A stretch of DNA of 64,000 bases from assembly GCF_036370855.1 (NCBI RefSeq), contig NC_088112.1, positions 11,896,469 to 11,960,468 of the forward strand, written 5' to 3'. This DNA comes from Dromaius novaehollandiae (taxonomy: Eukaryota > Chordata > Aves > Casuariiformes > Dromaiidae). The notes under the pieces are model-generated. The model was given only the letters and a program-made list of their open reading frames with translations. It did not search any database and had not been told where the DNA came from. Numbering within the stretch: the first letter of the stretch is position 1; each line of letters starts with the position of its first letter. The position numbers were made by a program, and so were the translations under genes. Below, piece by piece: positions 11,113-29,900 of the stretch.

Positions 11113-12670
11113 CTAATCTTCATCCTCCTTCTCATCCTCCTTGTTGCTGCCACGGTCCTGGGGGAGGAGGAAAAGGGAAAGCAATGCCACGTGAAGTGGG
11201 GTGCTGGGCATTTTGCATCCCATCCCCTGGGTATTAACAGCACCCACGCGAGGGTTAACACACGGACCCCCGGCAGAGCCACGTGCCGTGGGAGAGCCGG
11301 GCTGCGGAGCGGGGAGCGCCAGCCAGGAGCCCTGCACCGGCATTGCACAGCCCCATGAAATCCTGCGGCACTCCCGAGGAGGCCGAGCAGGGCACACTGG
11401 TGCTGCAGCTCCCTCTCTAGCCCGGGTTAGCCAAAATACATGCCCCGATTTTCTCTCAGGTGCCACTGGCCGCCCAGGCTGGCCGCAAGCAGGAGATGCT
11501 GTGGGGAAGAGGGGAACTCTGCCGCCGCTGCAAGGACATGGCCCAGGCCAGAGCGGGGAGCCCGGGCTCAAGCCCATCACCCAGCAAGAGCCATTTGTGG
11601 TGTTACCTCCTCCGAATCGCTGCCGGAGCTGCTGCTGCTCCTGCCTGCTGCTTCCCCGTCTCCCTGCGGGGGTGAGAAGGAAGGATACGTTGCAGTGGCA
11701 AGCAAGTGCCAAGCGGCACCAGGCACTCTGGCCCCCAGAATCCCGCTTGCATTTGGGGCCAGAGCCTGGAGTCAGAGGCGTGGGGTCTCAGGGCCGTCTC
11801 GGGGGCAGCCTTTGTGCCCCCGCCACTGCCGGCTGCTGCGGCCCCGTGAGCGCCTGTCCCCTCGCAGAGACCCCACAGCCACGCGCAGTGCACCCCGCCG
11901 GCACAGCGCTGCTGGCCACGTTCCCCTTGGAGTTGAAACGGGAGGAAAAGGGGGGGGGGAACTGACTGGGAACAGCAGGAGCAAAGAGCGCATGTCCCTG
12001 CGTGGAAAAGCCCCGCACCCGGTGCAATTTGTAAGCTGCAGGTGGTGCGGGACCGGCTGCCTTGCGGTGTGGGGGCACCGCGAGTCATGCGTTGCTTCCC
12101 GTCCCAGCCAGGTCAGGCAGGGGCTTCCTAGCAGTTTGCAAAGCCTGGCCGCCCCTGTGCCGAGCAGTCCGCTGTGCCAGGCTTGCCAGAGCCACCTAGG
12201 AGCCCCGCAGCGCCCACATCCCACCACGCCGTGCAGCAGCGCTGGGGGTGCTGGGCGCCCTGGGCCCCCCCGGCATGGCCCCCACGTCGGCTGGTTTGGG
12301 AGGCGCCAGGCTCAATCCGAGCACCGTGCTGGGGACTTCAGGGTTGGCTCGCCAGCAGATCTGCAGGAAATCCCATCATTGCCCTACCTTTTCCTGCTGC
12401 TTCTTCTTCTTCTTCTTCTTGTCCTCCTCTTTTTCTTTCTCCTCCTTTTCTTTCTCTTTTTCTTTCTCCTCCTCCTCCTCATCCTTTCCCCTCTCTTCGC
12501 TTTCCTTCTCCTCCCGTCCAAACCCTACGCTGGGCAGAGCAAGGTTAGCTGCCGTCATGCGACAGCCAGCACGTGCAGACCTGCCGGCCACGTCCTGCCA
12601 CCCCGAGCAAGCAGCCCGCCGTCGCCCCGCAGGCTCCCAGCGCACACTCACATTTCAGGATCGTCGACAT
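11113..12670 (-). CDS. Unrecognised small Lys/Glu-rich acidic protein, four coding exons, 93 aa
   Basis: The proposed coding exons on the minus strand are 12652-12670, 12388-12548, 11607-11663 and 11113-11157. They stay in one frame from ATG to TAG. The protein starts MSTILKSNLALPSVGFG. A nearly pure Lys/Glu/Asp segment follows (about residues 18-60), including a run of seven lysines that could act as a nuclear localisation signal. Next is a Ser/Gly block (SSSSSGSDSEE) matching casein-kinase-2 acceptor style, and then an acidic tail ending KEDEKEDED. Donors are good (T|GTGAGT, AAG|GTAGGG, GAG|GTAACA). The acceptors of exons 3 and 4 follow pyrimidine-rich tracts (cccccgcag, cctcccccag). The weakest point is the acceptor of exon 2 at 12548. 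A nicer acceptor at 12529 would put a stop in frame after this exon 1, so another first exon is possible. The ATG at 12670 has G at -3. I do not recognise the family and assign no function. The composition suggests an intrinsically disordered nuclear or charged helical protein. Confidence 0.5.
12404..12512. repeat. Polypyrimidine/polypurine low-complexity tract (TTC/TTTC-rich)
   Basis: The plus strand is almost pure pyrimidine, with TTC runs and 'tttctttctcc' words. The minus strand reads GAA/GAG/AAG and encodes the Lys/Glu segment of the small candidate gene. It would be prone to slippage, so the segment length may vary between individuals. Confidence 0.8.
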
Positions 12671-13435
12671 TTCACAGCAGCCGCCCGGCTCCCGGCCACG
12701 AGGCCGTCACACCTATGACAGAGAGAAAACAGCTGAGCACCCGGAGGTGGGACGTCATGCAAACATGGGTGGGCAAACGCGTGGGGATACAGGTGCCTCA
12801 CACCCCGCTTCCAAACTCAGCTGTGAGCAGGTGAAAATCACTATTGTAAGTGAAACAACGGTGAACGTGTGAAGAATGGGCTCTGGGGCAGCGGCAAGGA
12901 GAGGAGAGGAGACCTCCCTGGGGAGAGGGTGGCTGGCACGGAGGGAGGCAGCAGCGAGGGAGGATGCTGGGAGCGGCAGCAGGAAAACTCAGAGCATTGA
13001 TCAAGGGCCTGAAAAGGCAACAGATGGAAAAAAAAGAAAGGATCTCGAAGGAAAGAAGAAGGCTTTCTTTAAAAATAGCAGGAGCAAAGTCCAAGAAATA
13101 GCACAGGCAGGTCAAACCCTCCCTGTCATATGGCAAAATTACCGGCTGGGGTCGAGGGCAGGCGGCGGGGCATGAACGTTTACAAGGGATGTTTTAAAGC
13201 CCACAAAATGACACGATCTGTGGTTGGTATTTGTGCTCTTAGAAGAGCTGGTTGCAGTCTCTGAGCCGGTAACGCTGATTTGTATTTTCTACAGGCGAAG
13301 TGAAGCCCCAGCTGCCCGGGAGCGGGAAGCCGTGCCGGCAGGGGGAGGCAGGGTGGCCGGGGACGGCAGCGGCCAGCCGACTGCCGGGGAGCGCGGGAGT
13401 GCGGCCAGCGCGTGGCGAAATGTGCGATTGGTGCA

Positions 13436-13575
13436 ACGCTAACATCCAATTAATAATGAGGAGTAACCTAATTCATCTCCGTAATTAAGAAGTGCATCTG
13501 CTAATTTGAAATGATTACTTTTTAATCTGAAATCATTAAAAATAATCAACATTAACGAAAGAATGCCCCTAATAT
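13436..13575. promoter_or_regulatory. Candidate conserved regulatory element rich in homeodomain cores
   Basis: An abrupt AT-rich island inside GC-rich flanks carries about ten TAAT/ATTA cores in 140 bases (for example 'ccaattaataatg', 'ccgtaattaag', 'gctaatttg', 'tttaatctg'). This is the look of a conserved developmental enhancer. Conservation itself cannot be shown from one sequence. Confidence 0.35.
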
Positions 13576-14774
13576 ATGCCTTTGCTGCCTGGAGGGGAGC
13601 AGATAGAGGCAAAACCTACCCAGCAGACACGGACACAGAGCAGCCTCAGCGCTGAGAGATGGGCGACCCGACCAAAGCCGCAGCAGCCCGGCCTGGGAGG
13701 GGGCAACGCTGCCCGGGACGTGTTGAGAAACGCCACCGCGTGGGTTACAACCCTCTCATTTCCCACCGCACAGGTAACCCTGTCCCCGGGGCCCAGCTCA
13801 GCACATTCCCAAGGACGGGCATCGAGTCCCACGGCCCAGCACCGCACTGCTGCCCGCGGGGACGCGCCGGCCGAGACGGACAAAGCAGCCGGCGGCCCCG
13901 CGGTCCTCGTGGAGGAGCCGCAGGTTTCCTTCAAGGGTGAGCGGAGCAAGGCGCGCACGGGACGGATGCTGGCTAACAAAGCGGGTTTGCATATTCATAA
14001 CCAAAACCAAACATGATAGCACGGATTTATTTCCCCCCAGGCACGATGGGCTTGAAGCCACGAGGCTGGCGCCGCTCCGGCCTCGCTCTCCCCACGGCCT
14101 TCCTGGTGAAGGGGTCTTGCCCAGCGAGCGCGCGGAACCAGAGCTGGAGCCGGCCCGGGAGGCGGCCTTGGTGCCCACCGCGCTCTGCCCGCTTCTCCAC
14201 TCTGCTCCCACAGCCCGAAAAGTTGGCAAGCCAGGCTTAAATCCCCTCAGCGACGTGAAGCGGCAGGAAAGCGCCTTACCTGGAGCAGGTGAGGGCAGGC
14301 GGCCTCCTTGGCGCCTCGCTGGCGGCTGCCCGCAGTTCTGGGTATTTGAGTGCTGCCGTCTCCTCTCCAGTCCCACTTTCGGAGCAGAAAAACTGGTTCC
14401 ACCGCCCGCCGCAGGCGGCACATGACCCCAGCAGCGTGACCGGTCGCATCTGCACCCACAGGAGCCTCACGGACATCACGGTGTGCGTGGGAGCAGCAAG
14501 GTCTCGTGGCCCTTTGCAAACACGCCGGGGCGACTCTCATGGGCAGGAGACACCCACAGGGACCGGGGAGGGCACCTGAGGCTCCGTGTAGGAACATCCT
14601 TTAGTCAGGAGCCTGTCTGAAACAGAGATGAGAGCATTTTGGGGTGTCCTTAAAAGCCACAAGGGGACAAATCTCCCCCGGGCCCGGCCCCTGCCTCGCG
14701 GGGAGGTACTGGGGGCCTAGCACGAGTCAGTGCTCAGCACTCCCGGCGCCCTTCGTGCTCATCCTCACTGCTGG

Positions 14775-15065
14775 CTTTCGCTCCAACATATTATTAAACA
14801 AATACTTGTCAGCAGAGAGCAGTTACCAGCAGGTCGAAACACTTGCAGAACGTGCTTCCCTCTAATGCAATGTCCTCATTCCTAATAGTGCCAATACGGG
14901 GTAATAACAGCCACACTAATGTTAAGAAGGGCTTGTGCACCTGAAAGCTAATTTGTTTTCTCCGCCTAATAAAAGGTATTACCTCTCCCACAAGATTTGC
15001 CCCATTTAAACCCTTCAACTGTACAACAAAGTTGCTCCCGCAGTAATTTCACAGCTGTAATTGTA
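14775..15065. promoter_or_regulatory. Candidate conserved regulatory element
   Basis: A second AT-rich island of complex, non-repetitive sequence in GC-rich surroundings. It has several ATTA/TAAT words ('cctaatagtg', 'cactaatgtt', 'gctaatttg', 'cctaataaaag'), no open frame of note and no repeat character. Confidence 0.3.
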
Positions 15066-17949
15066 GCACTGGTGGAGTCGCCTCCCTCAGAGCGAGACCG
15101 GCTCTGGATAACTCGTGCGAGGAGGCGGCAGCTGAACACAAGCCACTCGGTGCAAATCACGTCCCCGATTCAGAGCTGAACGCAGCCCCGCTGGCCCCGA
15201 ACACACAGGCAAGGTGCCACGCGCGCAGCGAGGGCAAGTCGCCCCAGCGAGCCCAGCTCAGAAATGCAGCACGGGGAGATGAATCCCCAGGTCCTCCCGC
15301 CCAGCACAGCACTGGACTTCTTTTTTATTCTTCCCCCCCTTAAAGCGGTGACCCCATTACAGCAATCCTTGCTCCCTGCCAGCTCCAGCTGGGCTCTCAA
15401 AACACTTCAGCGAGGACATTACACCTTCAGCATCCTCCCGTCGGCGCAGCCAGGGTGACAGCCCTGGCACCAGGACCACGGTGTCACAAAGCGCGCAGCC
15501 CCGGGGAGCTGGCAGGCCCCGTCCGCAAGGCCAGGCTGCGACCACGAGTGTTTCGAGTGTTTTAAAGCAGCGTGCTGGTTTCCCCCACTCAGCAGGGTAG
15601 GGGGAAGGACCACGCTTGGGTCTAGGGCCACAAACGCCACGCCTGGCTACGCGCGTGCTTTTGTCTCTCCCCTGCACCACCGGCCACGGGCCCAAAGCTG
15701 GAGAGGGTGACCTGCCAGCCAGCACCCAAAACGCCAGCGCACCCAGCTACAGCCAAGCTGCTGACAAAGTGCCGAGGTGCAGGGGACCCACTGACACCCC
15801 CCACGAACATTAATTAGCACTGTCTTGGACACTTACACCCTCCCACCATAGATCAATTTTTGTGCCAAGGAGCCTCTGGCTCCAGACGACCAACCTTTCT
15901 GTTTAAATCACACTGCTGTAGACCACTGCTTATTTGCCAGTGCACACACCTGTGAAATACCAGCTTTCCTGCTGCCTTCTGCCACAAGTTTTCCCCTTTC
16001 CTGCCATTTTGGTCTTACTGGGGGCAACTGGTACAGCTGCCCCCTCACTCAGCACCACCAGCCTCCCTGGCTATGTGGCTGCTGCCTCTTCCGAACGAGC
16101 CGGACAACTGCTCATCCAGTCTGCGCCAAAGGTTTTGCTGCTGCTCCTCATGTGTGTTTTAATAATAATAAAAAAAGAGTTCCTTGAAATCTGGTTGGGC
16201 AAGTGCAGGGAGCAAGTCCCTGACTGCAATGGGGAGGTCCCAGCCTTTTTTTGTTTTTACACATATCCACAGCAGCTGCCAGGAAGCAGCTTTTACAGCT
16301 GCAAGTAACATTCTCTCCAAAGAAAATAATTGCAGCAGGCTTTTATCCCCTCCCAGCCACTGGCAGCATCTTAGCGAACTCTTATCTATTCTCAGCCACC
16401 TCTCACCTCCCCAGACAGTACCAGAAATGCTCAAATTACTGCCAGCTCTCATTAGGTCCATGCACAAGGCAGGGCTGAACAATAAGGCCTCCAGTCAGTT
16501 GGATGGTAAATTCTGATGAATCCTTTGGGTAGGAAGACTTCAGCAACTGTGTAACTGTTTTTGTTAGTAATCTACTGCAGTCCTTGTATTGGCACAAAGG
16601 AAGCTGGTGCACGTTTGGTTATTTGCTGCTATAACAAAATCCAGCTGAGCATATGACTAACAGAAATACCACCTGCATCCTTAAAGGAAATGATTTTCTC
16701 CCCTTCATTATTAGACTACTCTACCCTTAAGGACAACAGGTTAGCCTGAGTAGACACTACCTCTGAAAAAGCAGCCGCTACTTCATAAAAAAACGTTATC
16801 TTTATTTCCCCTCTTCAGACTTTTCTATATTTTTCAGCTTGCAGCAGAAGCAGAAAAGTTGACATTTTGCACTGATGCAGGAATTCAGAGCTCAGCAACA
16901 GCTGTCATTCACCTCTCGCCTCCCAGCCTGGGTTTAGAGTCCTCTTTTCTGTGAGACATTACCCTGCCGTGACAGAGGCCCTGGCTGTACCTACCCCAGA
17001 GCAGCACTAAGCCCTACCTTAAAAGCCACAGCTAGGGGCAGGAAGCAAAAAAACCCACCAAAAACCAACAATAAAATTCCACAAACTCACACCACAAACA
17101 ACAAAGAGACACTCTTTCCTTCTTTTCCCCTTCTCCCCAGAAATATCCTGATTGCTCTTAACCAAGAGTTGTCAAAAGAAATTTAATAATGTTATCAACA
17201 TAAACAAGACAGAAAATATAGTTCATTGTAGTGCAGATTTTTCCCCCAGTCACACTTTCAAGCTGAGTTTGCTTTAAAAACAACAAAAAAAGGCTCTCTC
17301 AGAGATCTGTTCAACCTAACCAGGACTAAAGCAAAGGTTTTTCCATATTAGAAAAGCTTTAGCCAAAAGGTATTCCAATAACAAAAACACTTCCCTACTG
17401 CACAAATAGAGCAGAGGAGCATTAAGTCTTCAGTATAGCAGAAGTCTGCAGGACCTACTAAAACCCAGTGGCTTTTAAAAATGGGATTTGAGCATCATTG
17501 TTACCAATGAGCAAACACAGAGGCAGGTGTGATAGTCAGCCACCTATGGTTAGCTATTCTGGACTTCTTCAAGTCCCTTTTAAGCTGTACATTTCTGCTC
17601 TTGCGATTCCAACAGAGGCTGTTCTGTCCCAATGGGGAAGCTCAAAGATAAAAATTGTGAAAAGGAACAAAGCGGGGAACTTTTCACAGCACAAAGAAAA
17701 AGACACCATATGCAGAGCAGCTTGAGACAAATTAGGACTCCCACTAACAGAGTCAAATTGCTTCCCCCCCTCACTGCAATACCTCTTCCAAGAAGAAGGA
17801 GAATTGCATTATAGTGTTTTTACACAGAAATGGAAGAAAAGCGGTACCTGAGTTTGTGAACACAGTCTGTCACTGAGAGGTCAAGTTGCATTAAAAGAAG
17901 GGAACCCTCATGCTAAATTATCTCATTAAATTGTCCAAACAGGAATCAA

Positions 17950-18688
17950 CCCCTTTTAACCACTTCTTATTTATTGCTATAAAGCAAAGCAACCACATTC
18001 TTAGACCAGCATTTTCCCAGCTCTTGCTGAAACAAACATTCTGCAAGAGGAGGAGAAACAGGACCTTGCTGAAAGTCCCCATCCCACATCCGTGAGTCAT
18101 TAACAGACACCTTCAAGTAGCTGGAGCTTCTCTTCAGCAACAATGCTTTGATAAAGCATAAGGAATCCTCTCCGTTCTAGTCTCTCGAACCTAGGAATTG
18201 CAAGGTTCATAATCATAAGTATTTACTTTTTTTGCATCTCCCATTCACTATTCATTTCAACATCAACACAGAGCTATTAGGAACCTAATTATGTCTAACT
18301 TAAAAATCACACCATCATTTTAGGTAAGTCTTTAACCAGCCAGCTGCTACTCTTTTCTCCAGCATTGTCTTCACAGTCCAGAGAGCTTCTCCAAAGAGCT
18401 TATTAACACATACAGCAGAGGGATTTCAGTGAAAAGATACAGGCAGTCCATGAAAACAGGGAAGCAGTCTGCACTTTAAGTCTTTCACATTGTCCACCAG
18501 TCTGGACTACGCTAATCTCATCTCTCAATGAGCTGCAGAGCTGTCATTGCTAGTCTGCATTTAATCACCATTCTTGTAGTAGCAGTGATCAGAGTTAACT
18601 TTTCCCTTTAATATCAGCCATTATACCATTCTCCAGCATGGAAACTATGAAGTGGGAAGGTCAAAAAGTTCTTAATTAGAAGGATTAT
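17950..18688 (-). other. Probable 3'UTR of FAM114A2
   Basis: This AT-rich stretch directly follows the FAM114A2 stop on the minus strand. A minus-strand AATAAA at 17970-17975 is the nearest plausible polyadenylation signal after the one overlapping the stop codon. Another at 16801-16806 could give a longer transcript. Confidence 0.4.
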
Positions 18689-26954
<8,266 letters not shown>

Positions 26955-26955
26955 G

Positions 26956-28333
26956 ACTACAACATTCAAAGAAGGCAAAGCAGATAAAATAATCACTCCC
27001 TTGTACTCACTGACATTAGTTCAAAAGCATCATATTTGCATTCTGAATAATTAAACATAAATAAGACAGAAATCCCTTCTTCTTGCGACTCATATTCCCT
27101 ATTCCTGCATAAACAGGTCATATGTTTAAGTCAGTTTGTACAATGAGTTATGTCTAACTAGAAGTGTCATACTTGGAGGTCTAAAGTCCCACAGGAATAC
27201 ATGGCTTTATCTAACCAGCACACCCTCCACACAGGAAAGAAACAGACTGAAAAGCAAACTGAAGGTACAAAAGGGCTTCAGGTAATTTAACCCATGGTTT
27301 GCGTCACAAAAAAAAAGAGCAAAAATAAACTGCTTGGAGTGGCTGCTTTGAAGGATGTCTGATGCCAACAGGGATAGCTATTAGAAAGCTGGGCAGGTAC
27401 GGAGGCAGCGACTGGTTTGCTTCTATATTTAGGGATGAGCTTCTTCAGGGCATTCAAACCATCTGGAATTTGAAGCACGCTCAGGTTGCCACAGCAACCG
27501 TACCTGACATCGCGCATCTGGAGCCGACGGGGTGCACACAAACACGGCTGCCAGGCCGAGGCCTGCGCGCGGCCGCTCACGGGGGAGACTTTTGTCCCTC
27601 CTGCTGGCTCCTCGGTGGGAGTTTTCACCAACTCCACGCCAAGAAGGAGAAGCGCAGAAGCCGGAGGCAGGCAGGGCGACGGCACGCGCCGCACACCGCG
27701 GACGCTGGCCCGCAGTCCGGTGTCGCTGCGGCAGCCCGGCTAGCCGTCCAGCCCGGTGGGGAGGGCGGCTGCTGATGCAATCGGGGCAGCTCCTGTCACC
27801 TGCAGGACAATCACATGTTTAGGGACGATAAAAGCAGCCCCTGCTGCAAGGGCAGCTCTGTGTGAGTGGCCAGGGACCCCCCACTCCGATTCTCTGTGGC
27901 CCCTTGCAGGGGTCAGCGGGGAGCCAGGGGCAGGATGGGGGCGGGGGGGAGACCTAAGGGGATCGGGGGGTCCGAGAGGATGGGGGAGGGGGGAACCTGG
28001 GGGGCCGGGGGCACCATCCCGGAGCAAGCGGGCAGCCCAGGCCCTGAGCGAGCCAGGCCGCCTGGGGACCCCACGGCCCTGCCCCGACCTGGGGCGCCGC
28101 CTGGGGACATCCCGGCCCCTCGGGGCCCCCTGCGCCCCGACCCCCCCCCCCCAGGCGGCCCCCGGCTCCCTCGGGACCCCCCCGGGAACCCCTGCCCCAC
28201 GGGGTCCCTTTGGGCCCGTAACCTCCCCCCCCCGGACTTCCTGCCCCACAGAGGGCTTCCTTGGGCCCGTAACCCCCGAGGGGACTCCCTGCCCCACGGG
28301 GGGCCCTCCCCCCCCCACGGGGCGCTGCTCACC
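26956..28333 (-). other. FAM114A2 5'UTR intron and predicted leader exon donor
   Basis: The start-codon exon begins two bases before the ATG, after an acceptor reading gttgtag. At least one upstream leader exon is therefore required. The best donor on the minus strand inside the CpG island is CGG|GTGAGC with the exon ending at 28333, giving an intron of about 1.4 kb. The intron holds GC-rich sequence with long G and C runs near 27.93-28.32 kb and no coding exon. Confidence 0.5.
27935..28015 (+). other. G-quadruplex-prone G-run cluster
   Basis: The plus strand has many runs of 4-7 guanines separated by short loops across about 80 bases. This far exceeds the four runs needed for a G-quadruplex. 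It lies in the 5' intron of FAM114A2, on the non-template strand for MFAP3-direction transcription. Confidence 0.6.
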
Positions 28334-28870
28334 CGCCGCGCCGCCCCGTCAGCGCCGCGCTCCCCCCGCCGACACCCCGCCAGGCGGACCGCACCATCGA
28401 GGCGCGGGGCAGAGCGGCCCCGGCTTGCTGACCCCGGAAGCGCGGCGCCAGCCCGGAAGGGCCACGCGGAGAAGCACGTCCGGGTGGCGGCGGCCGGTGG
28501 CGGCGGTATGTGGGTGCGCGGGCAGCGCGGCTGTGGCGGGGTCGTTGCGAGGCCGCGGGGAGCGGGCGGATGGCGGCGGGGTGGGGGGGAATCGCTCCTC
28601 AGGCTGGGAGCGGTGCGCTCCGACGTCACTGCGTTGTGATGACGCCAGCTTTGATTTGGTGGCGTCAGTGACGTGACGTAGAGCGGGAATGGCGCAGCCG
28701 CGCACAGCCCCTCCGCGCCCCCCCACCCCGGGAGGCTCCGGGGACCCGTGTCTTAGCTCGGTGTTTTGGCTGGAAGCACCGTCCGGGAGGGGGGCATGAC
28801 GTCGCGGCTGCGTGGCGTCATGTTGCCCGGGTGTCCTGCGTCGCAGCGTTGGCAGTTCATTTATCTGCGC
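28080..28870. promoter_or_regulatory. Bidirectional CpG-island promoter of FAM114A2 and MFAP3
   Basis: A strong CpG island lies between the two divergent genes and has no TATA box in a suitable place. Two ETS-type CCGGAAG motifs (28434-28440 and 28453-28459) sit between the predicted FAM114A2 donor at 28333 and the predicted MFAP3 donor at 28505, which is where the two start sites should be. To the right is a cluster of CRE/ATF-type sites at 28620-28680 and 28797-28820. The transcription start sites themselves cannot be read from the sequence. Confidence 0.72.
28440..28505 (+). other. Predicted MFAP3 leader (non-coding) exon
   Basis: A donor CGGCG|GTATGT at 28505/28506 is the best plus-strand donor in the CpG island. 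The next strong acceptor upstream of the MFAP3 ATG is at 33111/33112. The left boundary is only an estimate from the ETS motifs. Other donors in the island cannot be excluded. Confidence 0.4.
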
Positions 28871-29189
28871 TTTTCACTGCCTCCAGCAGCCCTAATTCAG
28901 TCGGGTTTTGTCCCTGAGTGCCTAAGCATAGGCAGGGTTGGGGCCTCTCAGCAGTAGTGTTCAGTTTCCCGTGGCTGCTTCCTGAGTTTTTGTACATAAT
29001 CACTTCTAGCTCTTGAGGAAGACCAGCCGTTTTCACGTGCGGCTGGTTCCCTCGCCCTCCGTATGTTATCCCTGCAAGGCGGGCCGGACAGGTGAAGGGC
29101 CGTGTATATAGCAAAAGACCACATTCGACTAACGAGGCAGAGTAACGCACTGGTGCGGCCCCGTGACCTGCATGTTTGCATTACCATTT

Positions 29190-29770
29190 GCGAAGTGCCC
29201 CTGGGTTTGTTGTTTTCCATTTCTCCAGGTGTAAAATGATGTCAGAACCAGCGAACGCGTGTAGGGCTATATAATTTGAACTCTGACTAAAGCCGCTCCC
29301 TCTGTGGAGCAGTCTCTGGTGCCCAAGAGAGGGTGAAATCCCTCTGCAGCATGTGCTGTGCTGGGATCATTCGTAATGTCTGCCTTTAAGACCACGCCGC
29401 CTGCTTTTGCAAGCTTGCCAGGACTTAAGGTCTTCAGGACTCTGTTAAATGCTGTTGACATCTGTTCCCAGATTTGAAAGATGAGGACTTGTAAGATGAT
29501 CAGATCAGCCTCATTTCTGCAAGAAACCAAACTACAAGTAGGCTGCATGCAAAAAGTATTGATTGGATAGAATTAATGCACATTATCACAGATTAGCTTG
29601 TTTTGAAATCATTATAAATGCCAGAATACATTTCCGCATTGTTTGTCAGAAGTAGCAGTTAGTCAGAACAGTCTGTGGTTTGTGAGATGTGTCTTGGTTT
29701 ATTGCCTTCTGTTTCTGCAGGTACAAAATAGTGTTATAGCCAGTGAATGTAGGGCTATATAATTTGCAAC
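29190..29770 (+). repeat. Diverged direct repeat pair, about 488 bp apart
   Basis: Two related blocks lie at about 29190-29280 and 29685-29770. They share an exact 19-base core 'tgtagggctatataatttg' (29260-29278 and 29748-29766) and a similar upstream part (a 'ttctccaggtgtaaaat' versus 'ttctgcaggtacaaaat' pattern). Confidence 0.8.
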
Positions 29771-29900
29771 CTCTGGGCCCCAATTTTGCAATGGCTTATA
29801 AACGTGTGTGATTTTAAGTACTATCAGTACTTCCATTGACCTCAGTGAGACTACTTAGAGTGCTTTAAGTTAAACACACTTACGTTTTTCAGGGTAAGAG
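29760..29900. repeat. Ancient amniote interspersed repeat (unnamed)
   Basis: The segment contains 'cttccattgacctcagtgag' followed by a 'gtgctttaagttaaacacac' type sequence. This matches my recollection of an old repeat common in turtles, crocodilians and birds ('cccattgacttcaatggga' core). I do not give a library name because I cannot check one. Confidence 0.45.

Larger units (their letters stand above)
12671..18688. other. Non-coding DNA between the small gene and the FAM114A2 stop codon
   Basis: No supportable coding exon. The left part is GC-rich unique sequence with two AT-rich islands, listed separately. From about 16.7 kb to 18.7 kb the base composition turns AT-rich and probably includes the FAM114A2 3'UTR. 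AATAAA on the minus strand occurs near 17970-17975 and 16801-16806. Confidence 0.45.

Noticed and set aside
11440-12834. Plus-strand open frame of 464 codons
   Set aside because: It starts well outside any promoter-like sequence and includes the antisense of the purine tract (runs of Leu/Phe/Ser). It is the shadow of the minus-strand Lys/Glu exons.
27756-28676. Plus- and minus-strand open frames of 190-306 codons in the bidirectional promoter
   Set aside because: They are Pro/Gly/Arg-rich low complexity in a CpG island, with no family resemblance. They are explained by composition.
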